Counted from the stretch's first letter, positions 1-7,802 are shown. The stretch: DNA of 64,000 bases from Streptomyces tubercidicus (GCF_027497495.1 NZ_CP114205.1:6014001-6078000), one strand, 5' to 3'. The notes: a model not told the origin generated them from the letters alone. Numbers and translations are program-made.

Positions 1-2079
1 CTGCGCTCCACACTGGTGACCGCGGTCTCCATCCCGCTCTCGGTCGTCATCACCCTGATCGTGCTGTGGACCGGTGACCTCTCCCTCAACATGCTCACCC
101 TCGGCGCGCTGACCATCGCGATCGGCCGCGTCGTCGACGACTCCATCGTCGTCCTGGAGAACATCAAGCGGCACCTGGGCTACGGCGAGGAGCGCCGCGA
201 GGCCATCCTCAACGCAGTCAAGGAGGTCTCCGGAGCGGTCACCTCCTCCACCCTCACCACGGTCGCGGTCTTCCTCCCGATCGGCGTGGTCGGCGGCATG
301 GTCGGCGCCCTGTTCGGCTCCTTCTCGGTGACGGTGACCGTCGCCCTGCTCTCCTCCCTGATCGTCTCCCTGACCGTCGTCCCGGTGCTGTCCTACTGGT
401 TCCTGCGGGCCCCGCAGATCCCCGAGGGCAGCACGGTGGACGACCTGCGCCGGGCGGCCGAGGAGAAGGAGGCCAAGAGCCCCCTCCAGCGGTTCTACGT
501 CCCGGTCCTGCGGTTCGCCACCCGCCGCCGGCTCACCAGCCTGGCCATCGCCGTGGTGGTCCTCCTCGGCACCTTCGCCATGGGCCCCCTGCTCAAGACC
601 AACTTCCTCGACCAGGGCGCCCAGGACACCCTCACCCTCAAGCAGGAGCTCAAGCCCGGCACCAGCCTGGGCGCGGCCGACAAGCAGGCCAAGCGGGTCG
701 AGAAGGTGCTCGCGGCCAACGACGACATCGCCGACTACCAGGTCACCGTCGGCTCCTCCGGCTTCATGGCGGCCTTCGGCGGCGGCACCGGCGCCAACCA
801 GGCCACCTACCAGCTCAAGCTGAAGGACTCCGGGGACTCCGACAAGGTCACCGAGGAGCTGCGCACCGACCTCGACAAGCTCGGCAAGTCCATCGGCGAC
901 ACCAGCTTCGCCACCGGCGGCGGCTTCGGCAGCCAGGACCTGAGCGTGGTCGTCAAGGCCGGTGACGCCGACGTCCTCAAGACGGCCAGCGAGCAGGTCC
1001 GCAAGACCGTCGCCGGTCTCGACGACGTCACCGACGTCCAGAGCGACCTCTCGCAGAGCGTGCCCCGGATCTCCGTGAAGCCCAACGCCAAGGCGGCCGC
1101 GGCCGGTTACGACCAGGCGTCGCTCGGCGCGGCGGTGACCCAGGCGGTCCGCGGCACCACCAGCGGCAAGGCGGTCCTGGGTGACACCGAGCGGGACATC
1201 GTCGTCCAGTCGGCCCACCCGGCCACCACCGAGGGCGAGCTGAAGAACCTGACCCTCCAGACCCCGTCCGGCCCGGCGAAGCTCAGCAGCCTGGCCACCG
1301 TGCGGACCGTCCCCGGTCCGGTCCAGATGACCCGGATCGACGGCGCCCGCTCGGCGACCATCACCGCCAAGCCGACCGGCGACAACACCGGCGCGGTCAG
1401 CACCCAGCTGCAGCAGAAGATCGACGCGCTGAAGCTGCCCGATGGCGCCACCGCGACGATCGGCGGCGTCTCCCAGGACCAGTCCGACGCGTTCTCCTCG
1501 CTCGGCCTGGCGATGCTGGCGGCCATCGCCATCGTCTTCATGCTCCTGGTGGCCACCTTCCGCTCGATGATCCAGCCGATGATCCTGCTCGTCTCGATCC
1601 CCTTCGCGGCGACCGGCGCGATCGGCCTGCTGGTCGCCACCGGCACCCCACTGGGCGTCCCGGCGATGATCGGCATGCTGATGCTGATCGGCATCGTGGT
1701 CACCAACGCCATCGTGCTGATCGACCTGATCAACCAGTACCGCGCGCAGGGTTACGGCGTCGTCGAAGCGGTCATCGAGGGCGGCCGCCACCGTCTCCGC
1801 CCGATCCTCATGACCGCCCTGGCCACGATCATGGCGCTGCTCCCGATGGCCCTGTCCATCACCGGCGACGGCGGCTTCATATCCCAGCCGCTCGCCGTGG
1901 TCGTGATCGGCGGTCTGATCACCTCCACCCTCCTCACCCTTCTCCTCGTCCCGACGCTCTACGCGATGATCGAGCTCCGCAAGGAGCGCCGGGCGGCGAA
2001 GAAGGACGCGAAGCGGTCCGGCGAATCCGGCCCGCAGGCCGAGGAGTCCGAGCACGCACCGGAACCGGCAGGCGTCTGA
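1..2079 (+). CDS. RND-family efflux transporter permease, 3' part
   Basis: The reading frame is open from base 1, so the gene starts before the window; 692 codons are visible out of the roughly 1000-1050 usual for the family. The start of the visible part carries the TM4-like motif GRVVDDSIVVLENI, whose paired Asp residues are the proton-relay acids of hydrophobe/amphiphile efflux RND pumps. It is followed by hydrophobic segments, a large extracytoplasmic Gly/Lys-rich loop (about residues 200-480), a second cluster of membrane helices with a GIVVTNAIVLIDLINQY repeat of the motif, and a charged cytoplasmic tail rich in Lys, Arg and Glu. The role is proton-driven export of small hydrophobic compounds; the substrate is unknown. 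No periplasmic adaptor gene is visible downstream. A perfect hairpin follows at once, so this is the last gene of its transcript. Confidence 0.9.
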   Translation: MRSTLVTAVSIPLSVVITLIVLWTGDLSLNMLTLGALTIAIGRVVDDSIVVLENIKRHLGYGEERREAILNAVKEVSGAVTSSTLTTVAVFLPIGVVGGMVGALFGSFSVTVTVALLSSLIVSLTVVPVLSYWFLRAPQIPEGSTVDDLRRAAEEKEAKSPLQRFYVPVLRFATRRRLTSLAIAVVVLLGTFAMGPLLKTNFLDQGAQDTLTLKQELKPGTSLGAADKQAKRVEKVLAANDDIADYQVTVGSSGFMAAFGGGTGANQATYQLKLKDSGDSDKVTEELRTDLDKLGKSIGDTSFATGGGFGSQDLSVVVKAGDADVLKTASEQVRKTVAGLDDVTDVQSDLSQSVPRISVKPNAKAAAAGYDQASLGAAVTQAVRGTTSGKAVLGDTERDIVVQSAHPATTEGELKNLTLQTPSGPAKLSSLATVRTVPGPVQMTRIDGARSATITAKPTGDNTGAVSTQLQQKIDALKLPDGATATIGGVSQDQSDAFSSLGLAMLAAIAIVFMLLVATFRSMIQPMILLVSIPFAATGAIGLLVATGTPLGVPAMIGMLMLIGIVVTNAIVLIDLINQYRAQGYGVVEAVIEGGRHRLRPILMTALATIMALLPMALSITGDGGFISQPLAVVVIGGLITSTLLTLLLVPTLYAMIELRKERRAAKKDAKRSGESGPQAEESEHAPEPAGV

Positions 2080-2126
2080 CGACGCCCTGACCGGCGGGGA
2101 CTCCGAGGAGACCCCCGATGCAGAAA

Positions 2127-2162
2127 CGATGCCCCCGCAAGCCGGCGCTTGCGGGGGCATCG
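2127..2162 (+). terminator. Rho-independent-type terminator after the RND gene
   Basis: A perfect 16-bp stem (2127-2142 with 2147-2162) closes a CGGC tetraloop 47 bases after the transporter stop. There is no long T-run, which is usual for Streptomyces hairpin terminators. It separates the efflux gene from the peptide/methyltransferase pair. Confidence 0.85.
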
Positions 2163-2240
2163 TGCCGGGCATGCCGTGACGGGGCGGCCGAACCGCCCCT
2201 GCACCGACAGCACCAACCACACCGACGCAGGGGGACCGCG

Positions 2241-2351
2241 ATGGGAAAGCACGGTGACGGCAAGGGCGGCGCGGACGGCGACCGTCAGCAGAGCCCGAAG
2301 GAATCCGACGGCCAGTGGACCAAGCCGGTGACCGACCCGCCGAAGAAGTAG
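2241..2351 (+). CDS. 36-residue peptide, candidate RiPP precursor
   Basis: This small ORF has an ATG start and a strong ribosome site (AGGGGGA, 6-7 nt upstream). It ends 11 nt before the methyltransferase start, so the two are very likely co-translated. The peptide is hydrophilic, rich in Gly, Lys, Asp and Gln, has no Cys, a single Trp at residue 26 and a Pro/Lys tail. It contains three Asp-Gly dipeptides (residues 6-7, 12-13 and 23-24) and an Asp-Pro at 32-33. Asp-Gly is the classical site of succinimide formation, and the neighbour belongs to the isoaspartyl methyltransferase fold, so a role as substrate peptide is a reasonable inference. No leader/core boundary or protease site can be recognised. 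The family is not one I can name with certainty; a small regulatory or structural peptide is the alternative. Confidence 0.55.
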   Translation: MGKHGDGKGGADGDRQQSPKESDGQWTKPVTDPPKK

Positions 2352-2362
2352 GGGGCGGCGCG

Positions 2363-3448
2363 ATGTCCTCGCCGGACCGACTGCTGGAAATCCTGGCCAA
2401 CAAGGGCGCGTTGACGCCGGAATGGGCGCCGTCCGTCGCCGCGGTCGACCGCGCCCACTTCGTGCCGGACACCTTCGAGGTGGGCGACCGCACCGTCTCC
2501 CGCTCCGCCGACGAGGCGGAATGGCGGCGGATGGTCTACGCCGACCTCCCGCTGATCACCCAGCACAACGACGGCCGCGCCGAGGCGGGCCAGATCGCCT
2601 TTCCCACGTGCTCGACGTCCATGCCCTCCCTCATGCTGGACATGGCCGCCATCGTCCGGGACGGCGACACCGTATTGGAGATCGGCACCGGCACCGGCTA
2701 CCACGCCGCCTGGCTCGCCCACCGGCTCGGCGAGGACCGCATCACCAGCATCGAGACCGACAAGGCCCTCCACGACATCGCCCGGGAAAACCTGACACGG
2801 GCCGGCCTCCACCCGCACCTGCTGTGCGGCGACGGCCTGGCCGGGGCCCCCGGGCGAGCGCCCTTCAACCACACCATCGCCACCTGCACGGTCCGCGACA
2901 TCCCGTACGCCTGGGTGGAGCAGACCGCCCCCGGCGGCACGATCCTCACCCCCTGGGGCTCGTCCTTCCACTCCTACTCTTTCGCGACCCTCACCGTCCA
3001 GGACGGCCAGGCCACCGGCCACTTCTCCGGCCGCCCCGCCTTCATGTGGGCCCGCCAGCAGCGCCGCTCCTACGGCCGCATCCGCGACTGGTACCACGGC
3101 GAGCAGGGCGACCGCGCGACAACCACCCTCGACCCCCGCGTCCTGGAGGAGAACCCGGACGCCCGCTTCGCCGTCGGCCTCCGCGTACGCGACGCCTGGC
3201 CCCTGCTCTGCCCGGCAGACGACGGCAGTGACGAGGCCACCTACTGGCTCTTCGACGACGCCCGCACCTCCTGGGCCACCGCCGAATACGTCCCCGGCCA
3301 CACCACCTACGAGACCGAACAACACGGCCCCCGCCGCCTGTGGGACGAGGTCGAATCCGCCTACTCCACCTGGACCGCAGAGGGCACCCCCTCACGGGAC
3401 CGCTACCGCATCACGGTCACGGCCGAGGGGCAGCGCGTGTCCCTGTGA
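2363..3448 (+). CDS. PIMT-like SAM-dependent methyltransferase
   Basis: A 361-residue protein with a protein-L-isoaspartate O-methyltransferase-like N-terminal half. The stretch GQIAFPTCSTSMPSLM aligns with the PIMT substrate loop, and VLEIGTGTGYHAAWLA is SAM-binding motif I. The C-terminal 150 or so residues (Trp/Arg-rich, WARQQRRSYGRIRDWY) have no counterpart in the roughly 210-residue housekeeping PIMT; such extensions are known in methyltransferases of lanthipeptide, lasso and graspetide clusters that turn Asp into aspartimide. The chosen ATG has GGGGGCGG about 5 nt upstream; an in-frame upstream start at 2315 would overlap the peptide gene and is less likely. The neighbour at 2241-2351 is the natural substrate candidate. 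No ATP-grasp, lanthionine synthetase, transporter or peptidase is adjacent, so a stand-alone peptide-modifying pair is inferred. General protein repair is the alternative. Confidence 0.75.
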   Translation: MSSPDRLLEILANKGALTPEWAPSVAAVDRAHFVPDTFEVGDRTVSRSADEAEWRRMVYADLPLITQHNDGRAEAGQIAFPTCSTSMPSLMLDMAAIVRDGDTVLEIGTGTGYHAAWLAHRLGEDRITSIETDKALHDIARENLTRAGLHPHLLCGDGLAGAPGRAPFNHTIATCTVRDIPYAWVEQTAPGGTILTPWGSSFHSYSFATLTVQDGQATGHFSGRPAFMWARQQRRSYGRIRDWYHGEQGDRATTTLDPRVLEENPDARFAVGLRVRDAWPLLCPADDGSDEATYWLFDDARTSWATAEYVPGHTTYETEQHGPRRLWDEVESAYSTWTAEGTPSRDRYRITVTAEGQRVSL

Positions 3449-3497
3449 CGACCGGCCCCGTCCCGTCGGCATCCCGGGACGGGACCGAACTACGCCC

Positions 3498-3701
3498 CTA
3501 GCCTTGCGCCTTGAGGCCGCCGACGAACGCCGCCCACGCTTCCGCCGGGATGACGAGCGCCGGGCCGTGTGGGTTCTTGCTGTCGCGCACGGGGACCAGG
3601 CCTGGGAAGTTGTCGGCGATCTCGACGCAGCTGCCGCCGTTGGTGTTGCTGTAGCTGCTCTTGCGCCAGTGTGCGGTGCTCAAATCGGTGATGTGTCGCA
3701 T
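3498..3701 (-). CDS. DUF397 domain protein
   Basis: A 67-residue protein with the typical DUF397 pattern WRKSSYSNTNGGSCVEIA, then VPVRDSKNPHGPAL and EAWAAFV. The chosen ATG lies inside the end of the upstream XRE gene (22-nt overlap) and is preceded by GGAGG at a distance of about 9 nt; a longer frame reaching back to 3794 would be buried in the regulator. DUF397 proteins are very numerous in Streptomyces and almost always sit directly after an XRE/DUF5753 regulator. They are thought to act as its partner or antagonist (BldB-like and WhiJ-associated small proteins belong to this functional class). The product is probably cytoplasmic; its target is unknown. Confidence 0.9.
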   Translation of the reverse strand: MRHITDLSTAHWRKSSYSNTNGGSCVEIADNFPGLVPVRDSKNPHGPALVIPAEAWAAFVGGLKAQG

Positions 3702-4522
3702 GGCTTGTAGTCCTCCATTGCCTTTCGGATCAGCACCGCTGACTCCGCCAGCGAGAGGGCGTTCGCACGCAGCACCTCGTACCGGCGCCGCCACTTCTTC
3801 ACGGCTTCCGAACTCTCGTAAAGATGCGCGATCTCGATGCCCTCTTCGTAGGCCACGGCGGAGCCGTCGGGAAGCGTCAACAGATTCAGGGCGCCGCCCA
3901 TCAGTGGGTACGGACCCGCGCTGAACGGCATGACCTGCACCCTACTGTCGGGAGTATCCACCTGTTCGAGCAGCCGAGCCAGTTGTTTGTAGGTGCACTC
4001 CCTGCCGCCTGTTTCCCGCCGCAGCACGGCCTCGTCGATGATCGCCCATCGGTACGGCGGGCAGTCCGAGTACAGGCGCTCCTGGCGGGACATCCGGGCG
4101 TTGACACGCTGTTCGGTCTGCTCCTTGGGCAGGTCCTGGCAACCCAGCGATGCCTGGGCGTACTCCCGGGTCTGCAACAGGCCCGGGACAGCCTGTGGTT
4201 CGAAGACTTCGATCACCTCCGCGCGGGCCTCGAAGTCCATGAAGCGCCGGTACTGGTCCGGGTGTGCCTCCCGCTTCGCCAGCTCATACAGGCCGTGGAA
4301 GTAGTGCTCGGTGCCGAATGCCGCGTCGAGTGCGGCGGGGAGTTCCGGTGGGGGCATCAGCTCCGCGGGTTCGACGCGCGCCAGGGTGCTCTTGCTGAAG
4401 TTGACGATGTCCGCCAGCTGCACCAGCGACAGCTTGGCGCGCTCGCGGTGACGGCGCTGTTCGGAGCCGAAGTAGTGGCGTGCGGAGAGGTAGGGGGTCA
4501 GTTCCTTCGAGGTGAACTTCAT
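3680..4522 (-). CDS. XRE-family regulator with DUF5753 domain
   Basis: About 280 residues. The N-terminal third is a lambda-repressor-like helix-turn-helix (RAKLSLVQLADIVNFSKSTLARVE). The rest is the DUF5753 ligand- or partner-binding domain, recognisable from VPGLLQTREYAQA, RQERLY, AIIDEAVLRRETGG and VQVMPF. This is the WhiJ-like architecture of streptomycete regulators that work with a DUF397 partner, here encoded directly downstream with a 22-nt overlap. The ATG at 4522 is favoured; an in-frame TTG at 4552 would add ten residues. It diverges from the small gene at 4651. The pair probably controls itself and perhaps developmental or antibiotic genes. Confidence 0.88.
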   Translation of the reverse strand: MKFTSKELTPYLSARHYFGSEQRRHRERAKLSLVQLADIVNFSKSTLARVEPAELMPPPELPAALDAAFGTEHYFHGLYELAKREAHPDQYRRFMDFEARAEVIEVFEPQAVPGLLQTREYAQASLGCQDLPKEQTEQRVNARMSRQERLYSDCPPYRWAIIDEAVLRRETGGRECTYKQLARLLEQVDTPDSRVQVMPFSAGPYPLMGGALNLLTLPDGSAVAYEEGIEIAHLYESSEAVKKWRRRYEVLRANALSLAESAVLIRKAMEDYKPCDTSPI

Positions 4523-4650
4523 GTGCGTCAGCTCTCGGTCGTCCCGGCTCAACAGGGGGACGGGACACCCGTGTTGAGGCCATGTCCCACAGGGTGGCGA
4601 TGGCGATACACACGGTAATGAGGATGGCCGATGCGAAGGAAGTGAGTCAG

Positions 4651-5010
4651 ATGTTCGAAGGTTCGCCGCCCCGGTTGCTCCCGTGGACCAGGCAGGACGG
4701 CGGTCCGTGCTACCTGAGCACGGACGACCCCGACAGCCGCCTCTCCGTGCTGGCGGACACGGTCGAGGCCGACCAGCTCGCGGCCGCCGAAGCCTTGCTG
4801 GATGACCTCCCGGTGCGGCCTCCCGCGCCGGGCGCGGACGCCCAGGAGCTGTGGCGCCTGATCGCCGTACTGTGCGCGGCGCTGCGGGACGTACTGCGGA
4901 TCGCGGTCAGCCGGGGTCAGCGGCTGCCGGAGCCGTGCGATCACGGGGAGAGCCGGCTGTGTGAGGCGCGGACCTGCTGTCGCGCCTGCCGTCAGCGGAT
5001 TTATCTGTGA
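4651..5010 (+). CDS. Small Streptomyces-type hypothetical protein
   Basis: A 119-residue protein that begins with the recognisable pattern FEGSPPRLLPW followed by GPCYLSTDD, as in many short streptomycete proteins encoded next to XRE/DUF397 pairs. The middle is Ala/Leu/Glu-rich and probably helical. The C-terminal 25 residues hold four Cys (CDHGESRLCEARTCCRAC), suggesting a small metal site or disulfides. In-frame ATGs also exist at 4582, 4600, 4618 and 4624; 4651 is preferred because the conserved part begins there and GGAAG lies upstream. It is divergent from the XRE gene, so the two may share a control region. The function is unknown. Confidence 0.7.
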   Translation: MFEGSPPRLLPWTRQDGGPCYLSTDDPDSRLSVLADTVEADQLAAAEALLDDLPVRPPAPGADAQELWRLIAVLCAALRDVLRIAVSRGQRLPEPCDHGESRLCEARTCCRACRQRIYL

Positions 5011-5123
5011 CGCGCCGGCCCGCGGGCGGCGCGGCGTACGCATTCGGCGGTGCACCTCTCGCCCGGCACGGCGGCCGATGGTTTTGTGGCGGGTGGTGCT
5101 GGACCGACGAAAGGTGAGCGACC

Positions 5124-5660
5124 GTGCCATGCGCGCCGGCCCGCAGGGCCACCTCTGTCACTGCTGTCGGGCTGGGTCTCGTCCTGGCTTTCGCGGCGCC
5201 GCCGCCGGCCACCGCGGCCACCGGCGACGTCCGGGTCCGGGTCGCCGTCACCGGTGGCCCCTACACCGCCAGTGTGGGACTGGTCAGCACGTCGGCGCGC
5301 AACCTCCTCGGCGGCTTCTACTGCGCGGCCGACGGGCTGAACCCCACGCCCCTCACCGCCCTGGTGGACGCCAATGAGCAGTACGGCCTCGGCGGTGTCG
5401 AGGCGCGCTGGGACGCCGCCGCCCAGGACTTCACCGTCACGAGCATCCACGGCGACGCCGCGACGTCCACCAAGAAGTGGAACGCGTACGTGAACGAGGA
5501 GAAGATCACGAAGGGGCCCTGCCACACCGCGATCAAGGGTGGCGACAAGATCCGCTGGACCCTGGAGGCCACCTCGGCCGCCGCACCCGCATCCGGGACC
5601 AGTACCAGCACCAGTACCAGTACCGTCGAGCGCCCACCGCGCCACCGCCGCCAACGCTGA
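5124..5660 (+). CDS. Secreted DUF4430-like protein
   Basis: A 178-residue protein with an N-terminal signal peptide (Arg-Arg, a hydrophobic run, then PPPATAATG with a likely signal peptidase I site near residue 33). The mature part resembles the DUF4430 / transcobalamin-like C-terminal fold: a middle Cys, then KKWNAYVNEEKI, and GGDKIRWTLE near the end, matching the family signature of a Trp-x-x-Tyr-Val-Asn strand and a Gly-Asp-x-Ile-x-Trp strand. The C-terminus ends in a Thr-Ser repeat and a basic tail. The GTG start has AAAGG upstream. The domain is found in secreted or surface proteins of varied function; no partner is encoded nearby, so the role is open. It lies between accessory genes and conserved nadA, facing nadA. 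Confidence 0.7.
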   Translation: MPCAPARRATSVTAVGLGLVLAFAAPPPATAATGDVRVRVAVTGGPYTASVGLVSTSARNLLGGFYCAADGLNPTPLTALVDANEQYGLGGVEARWDAAAQDFTVTSIHGDAATSTKKWNAYVNEEKITKGPCHTAIKGGDKIRWTLEATSAAAPASGTSTSTSTSTVERPPRHRRQR

Positions 5661-5714
5661 CCGCCCGCCCCCACCAACCTGCAGAACTCCCCCAACGGGA
5701 GGGGACGGGCCGGA

Positions 5715-5763
5715 GGGGCCTGGTGTGTGGACGTAAAGCGAAGCAGTCCACACACCAGGCCCC
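5715..5763. terminator. Bidirectional terminator between convergent genes
   Basis: A perfect 18-bp inverted repeat (5715-5732 with 5746-5763) with a 13-nt loop lies between the secreted-protein gene and nadA, which face each other. It is symmetric and can serve both strands. Confidence 0.85.
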
Positions 5764-5832
5764 GGAGGTCCGTCACCGCACCCACAGCCCCGCGCAGCGG
5801 ACCCCGCCCGCCGCAGGCGCAACGGCGAGAAA

Positions 5833-5862
5833 CCCACACGGCGGGACAGCCGAAAACGTGGG
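5833..5862. repeat. Copy A of the CCCACGTTTTCGGC repeat (single arm)
   Basis: This 30-base stretch just beyond the nadA stop reads, on the minus strand, CCCACGTTTTCGGC-TGTCCCGCCG-TGTGGG. Closely matching arms occur at 25095-25118 and 25218-25241 and at 58066-58089 and 58116-58139. Here only one long arm is present. Its ends, CCCACA and CGTGGG, can pair imperfectly. Confidence 0.75.
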
Positions 5863-5871
5863 AAGGCAGCC

Positions 5872-7062
5872 TTACGGAAGCGCCAGCATCCTCTCAAGCG
5901 CCAACTTCGCGAAGCTCTCCGTCTCCGGGTCGACCTGGATGCGGTTGACGGTCTTGCCCGCGGCGAGCGACTCCAGCGCCCACACCAGGTGCGGCAGATC
6001 GATCCGGTTCATCGTCGAGCAGAAGCAGACCGTCTTGTCGAGGAAGACGATCTCCTTGTCCTCCGCGGCGAAGCGGTTGGCCAGTCGGCGGACCAGGTTG
6101 AGTTCGGTGCCGATGGCCCACTTCGAGCCGCGTGGGGCGGCCTCCAGGGCCTTGATGATGTACTCCGTCGAGCCGACGTGGTCCGCCGCCGCCACGACCT
6201 CGTGCTTGCACTCGGGGTGGACGAGGACATTGACGCCGGGGATGCGCTCGCGCACGTCGTTGACCGAGTCGAGCGAGAACCGGCCGTGCACCGAGCAGTG
6301 GCCGCGCCACAGGATCATCTTGGCGGCCCGCAGCTCCTCGGCGGTCAGCCCGCCGTTCGGCTTGTGCGGGTTGTAGACCACGCAGTCGTCCAGGGACAGG
6401 CCCATGTCGCGGACGGCGGTGTTGCGGCCCAGGTGCTGGTCGGGCAGGAAGAGGACCTTTGTCGCACTGGGTTCCCCCTGCTCGAAGGCCCAGTCCAGCG
6501 CCCGCTTGGCATTGGAGGACGTACAGATCGTGCCGCCGTGCTTGCCGGTGAAGGCCTTGATGTCGGCCGAGGAGTTCATGTACGAGACCGGCACGACCTG
6601 CTCGGCGATACCGGCCTCGGTGAGCACGTCCCAGCACTCGGCGACCTGCTCGGCGGTGGCCATGTCGGCCATCGAGCAGCCGGCCGCCAGGTCGGGGAGG
6701 ATGACCTGCTGGTCGTCGCCGGTGAGGATGTCGGCGGACTCGGCCATGAAGTGCACACCGCAGAAGACGATGTACTCGGCGTCCGGCCGGGCGGCGGCGT
6801 CCCGCGCGAGCTTGAAGGAGTCGCCGGTGACATCGGCGAACTCGATGACCTCGTCGCGCTGGTAGTGGTGCCCGAGGACGAAGACCTTGTCCCCCAGCTT
6901 CGCCTTGGCCGCGCGGGCGCGTTCGACGAGGTCGGGGTCCGACGGGGCCGGCAGATCGCCGGGGCACTCCACGCCGCGCTCGCTCTTCGGGTCGGCCTCG
7001 CGGCCGAGGAGGAGCAGCGCGAGCGGGGTCGGCTGGACGTCCAGGGGCTGGGCGGTGGTCAC
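5872..7062 (-). CDS. nadA: Quinolinate synthase A
   Basis: Condenses iminoaspartate with dihydroxyacetone phosphate to quinolinate using a [4Fe-4S] cluster, the second step of de novo NAD synthesis in the cytoplasm. Family landmarks are LGHHYQRDEVIEFAD, GVHFMAESADIL, LPDLAAGCSMADM, PVSYMNSSADIKA, FLPDQHLGRNTA, VHPECKHEVV, GTELNLVRRLA and KTVCFCSTMNRI; the three cluster Cys lie in GCSM, HPEC and the CFC region. About 396 residues, full length. I prefer the GTG at 7062 because GAGAGG lies 9 nt upstream; the GTG at 7071 would be only about 2 nt from it. The gene stands alone, without nadB or nadC, and diverges from erpA. Confidence 0.97.
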   Translation of the reverse strand: MTTAQPLDVQPTPLALLLLGREADPKSERGVECPGDLPAPSDPDLVERARAAKAKLGDKVFVLGHHYQRDEVIEFADVTGDSFKLARDAAARPDAEYIVFCGVHFMAESADILTGDDQQVILPDLAAGCSMADMATAEQVAECWDVLTEAGIAEQVVPVSYMNSSADIKAFTGKHGGTICTSSNAKRALDWAFEQGEPSATKVLFLPDQHLGRNTAVRDMGLSLDDCVVYNPHKPNGGLTAEELRAAKMILWRGHCSVHGRFSLDSVNDVRERIPGVNVLVHPECKHEVVAAADHVGSTEYIIKALEAAPRGSKWAIGTELNLVRRLANRFAAEDKEIVFLDKTVCFCSTMNRIDLPHLVWALESLAAGKTVNRIQVDPETESFAKLALERMLALP

Positions 7063-7387
7063 AACACGCACCCTCTCTTCTCTGCTGGCGGCTCTTGAGA
7101 CAGCCTTTTCGTCTATTTGACGCTATCTATCATAGCCGCTTCACGTCACTTTGACGATGGCCATAGTGTCGATGTGACGCATCAGCACCCCGCCGTGTGC
7201 GGTCGGCCACCTGTTCCCGGCGGCCGGTGTGCGAGCATGAGGAGAGAACGACAGGAGAGGCTGCCCCCGGCGGTGTCCGGAAGGCTTCTCGACGAATTGC
7301 GCCCAGCCGGAATTTATCCGGGACGTCCCCGGTTGCAGCTGGTTGCAACCGATGACAAGCGGTCCGTACAACCCGGGAGAGATCTAG
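7063..7387. promoter_or_regulatory. Divergent control region nadA / erpA
   Basis: No gene is seen in these 325 bases. On the minus strand a TATGAT -10 box (7129-7134) lies about 65 bases before nadA. Its upstream side carries the palindrome CGTCA-ctt-TGACG (7144-7156) in the -35 area, and further TGACG elements occur at 7118-7122 and 7175-7179, so an operator is likely. For erpA, TTGCAA (7343-7348) and TACAAC (7367-7372) are 18 bp apart and could be a weak promoter; they overlap the inverted repeat GGTTGCA-N6-TGCAACC (7331-7350). The regulators are unknown. Confidence 0.5.
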
Positions 7388-7741
7388 ATGAGCGTTCAGG
7401 ACGAGACCACCGTCAGCGACGGCATCATCCTGTCCGACGCGGCCGCGTCGAAGGTCAAGAGCCTTCTGGAGCAGGAAGGCCGGGACGACCTCGCGCTGCG
7501 GGTGGCCGTTCAGCCCGGCGGCTGCTCCGGGCTGCGCTACCAGCTCTTCTTCGACGAGCGCTCGCTCGACGGCGATGTCGTCAAGGACTTCGACGGCGTC
7601 AAGGTCGTCACCGACCGGATGAGCGCCCCCTACCTGGGCGGTGCCTCCATCGACTTCGTCGACACCATCGAGAAGCAGGGCTTCACGATCGACAACCCGA
7701 ACGCCACCGGCTCCTGCGCCTGCGGCGACTCCTTCAGCTAA
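7388..7741 (+). CDS. erpA: A-type iron-sulfur cluster insertion protein
   Basis: A 117-residue HesB/IscA/ErpA protein that carries and delivers Fe-S clusters to apoenzymes. The three conserved Cys are present: GGCSG in the middle and GSCACGDSF at the C-terminus. Length and pattern fit the family exactly. ATG with GGGAGA 8 nt upstream. It stands alone rather than in a suf operon and diverges from nadA, whose product is an Fe-S enzyme, which makes NadA an obvious client. A hairpin terminator follows. Confidence 0.96.
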   Translation: MSVQDETTVSDGIILSDAAASKVKSLLEQEGRDDLALRVAVQPGGCSGLRYQLFFDERSLDGDVVKDFDGVKVVTDRMSAPYLGGASIDFVDTIEKQGFTIDNPNATGSCACGDSFS

Positions 7742-7762
7742 GGGGCACGGGAAGTACGCAGA

Positions 7763-7802
7763 CGAAAGCGGCGCCCCCCCCGAGTGGGGAGCGCCGCTTT
7801 CG
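7763..7802 (+). terminator. Terminator after erpA
   Basis: A 12-bp perfect outer stem (7763-7774 with 7791-7802) encloses an additional C4/G4 pairing. It lies 22 bases after the erpA stop and faces the convergent gene that ends at 7877. Confidence 0.8.

Noticed and set aside
1..2079. Truncated pseudogene at the left edge
   Set aside because: The frame is open through base 1 and the sequence matches the middle and end of an RND pump, so it is cut by the window, not broken.
4582..4650. Longer N-terminus for the small protein at 4651
   Set aside because: The upstream in-frame codons give a Met/His-rich stretch without the family start, and the better ribosome site is at 4651.
2080..5870. Integrative element with att sites
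   Set aside because: No integrase, tRNA gene or direct repeat was found at the edges.
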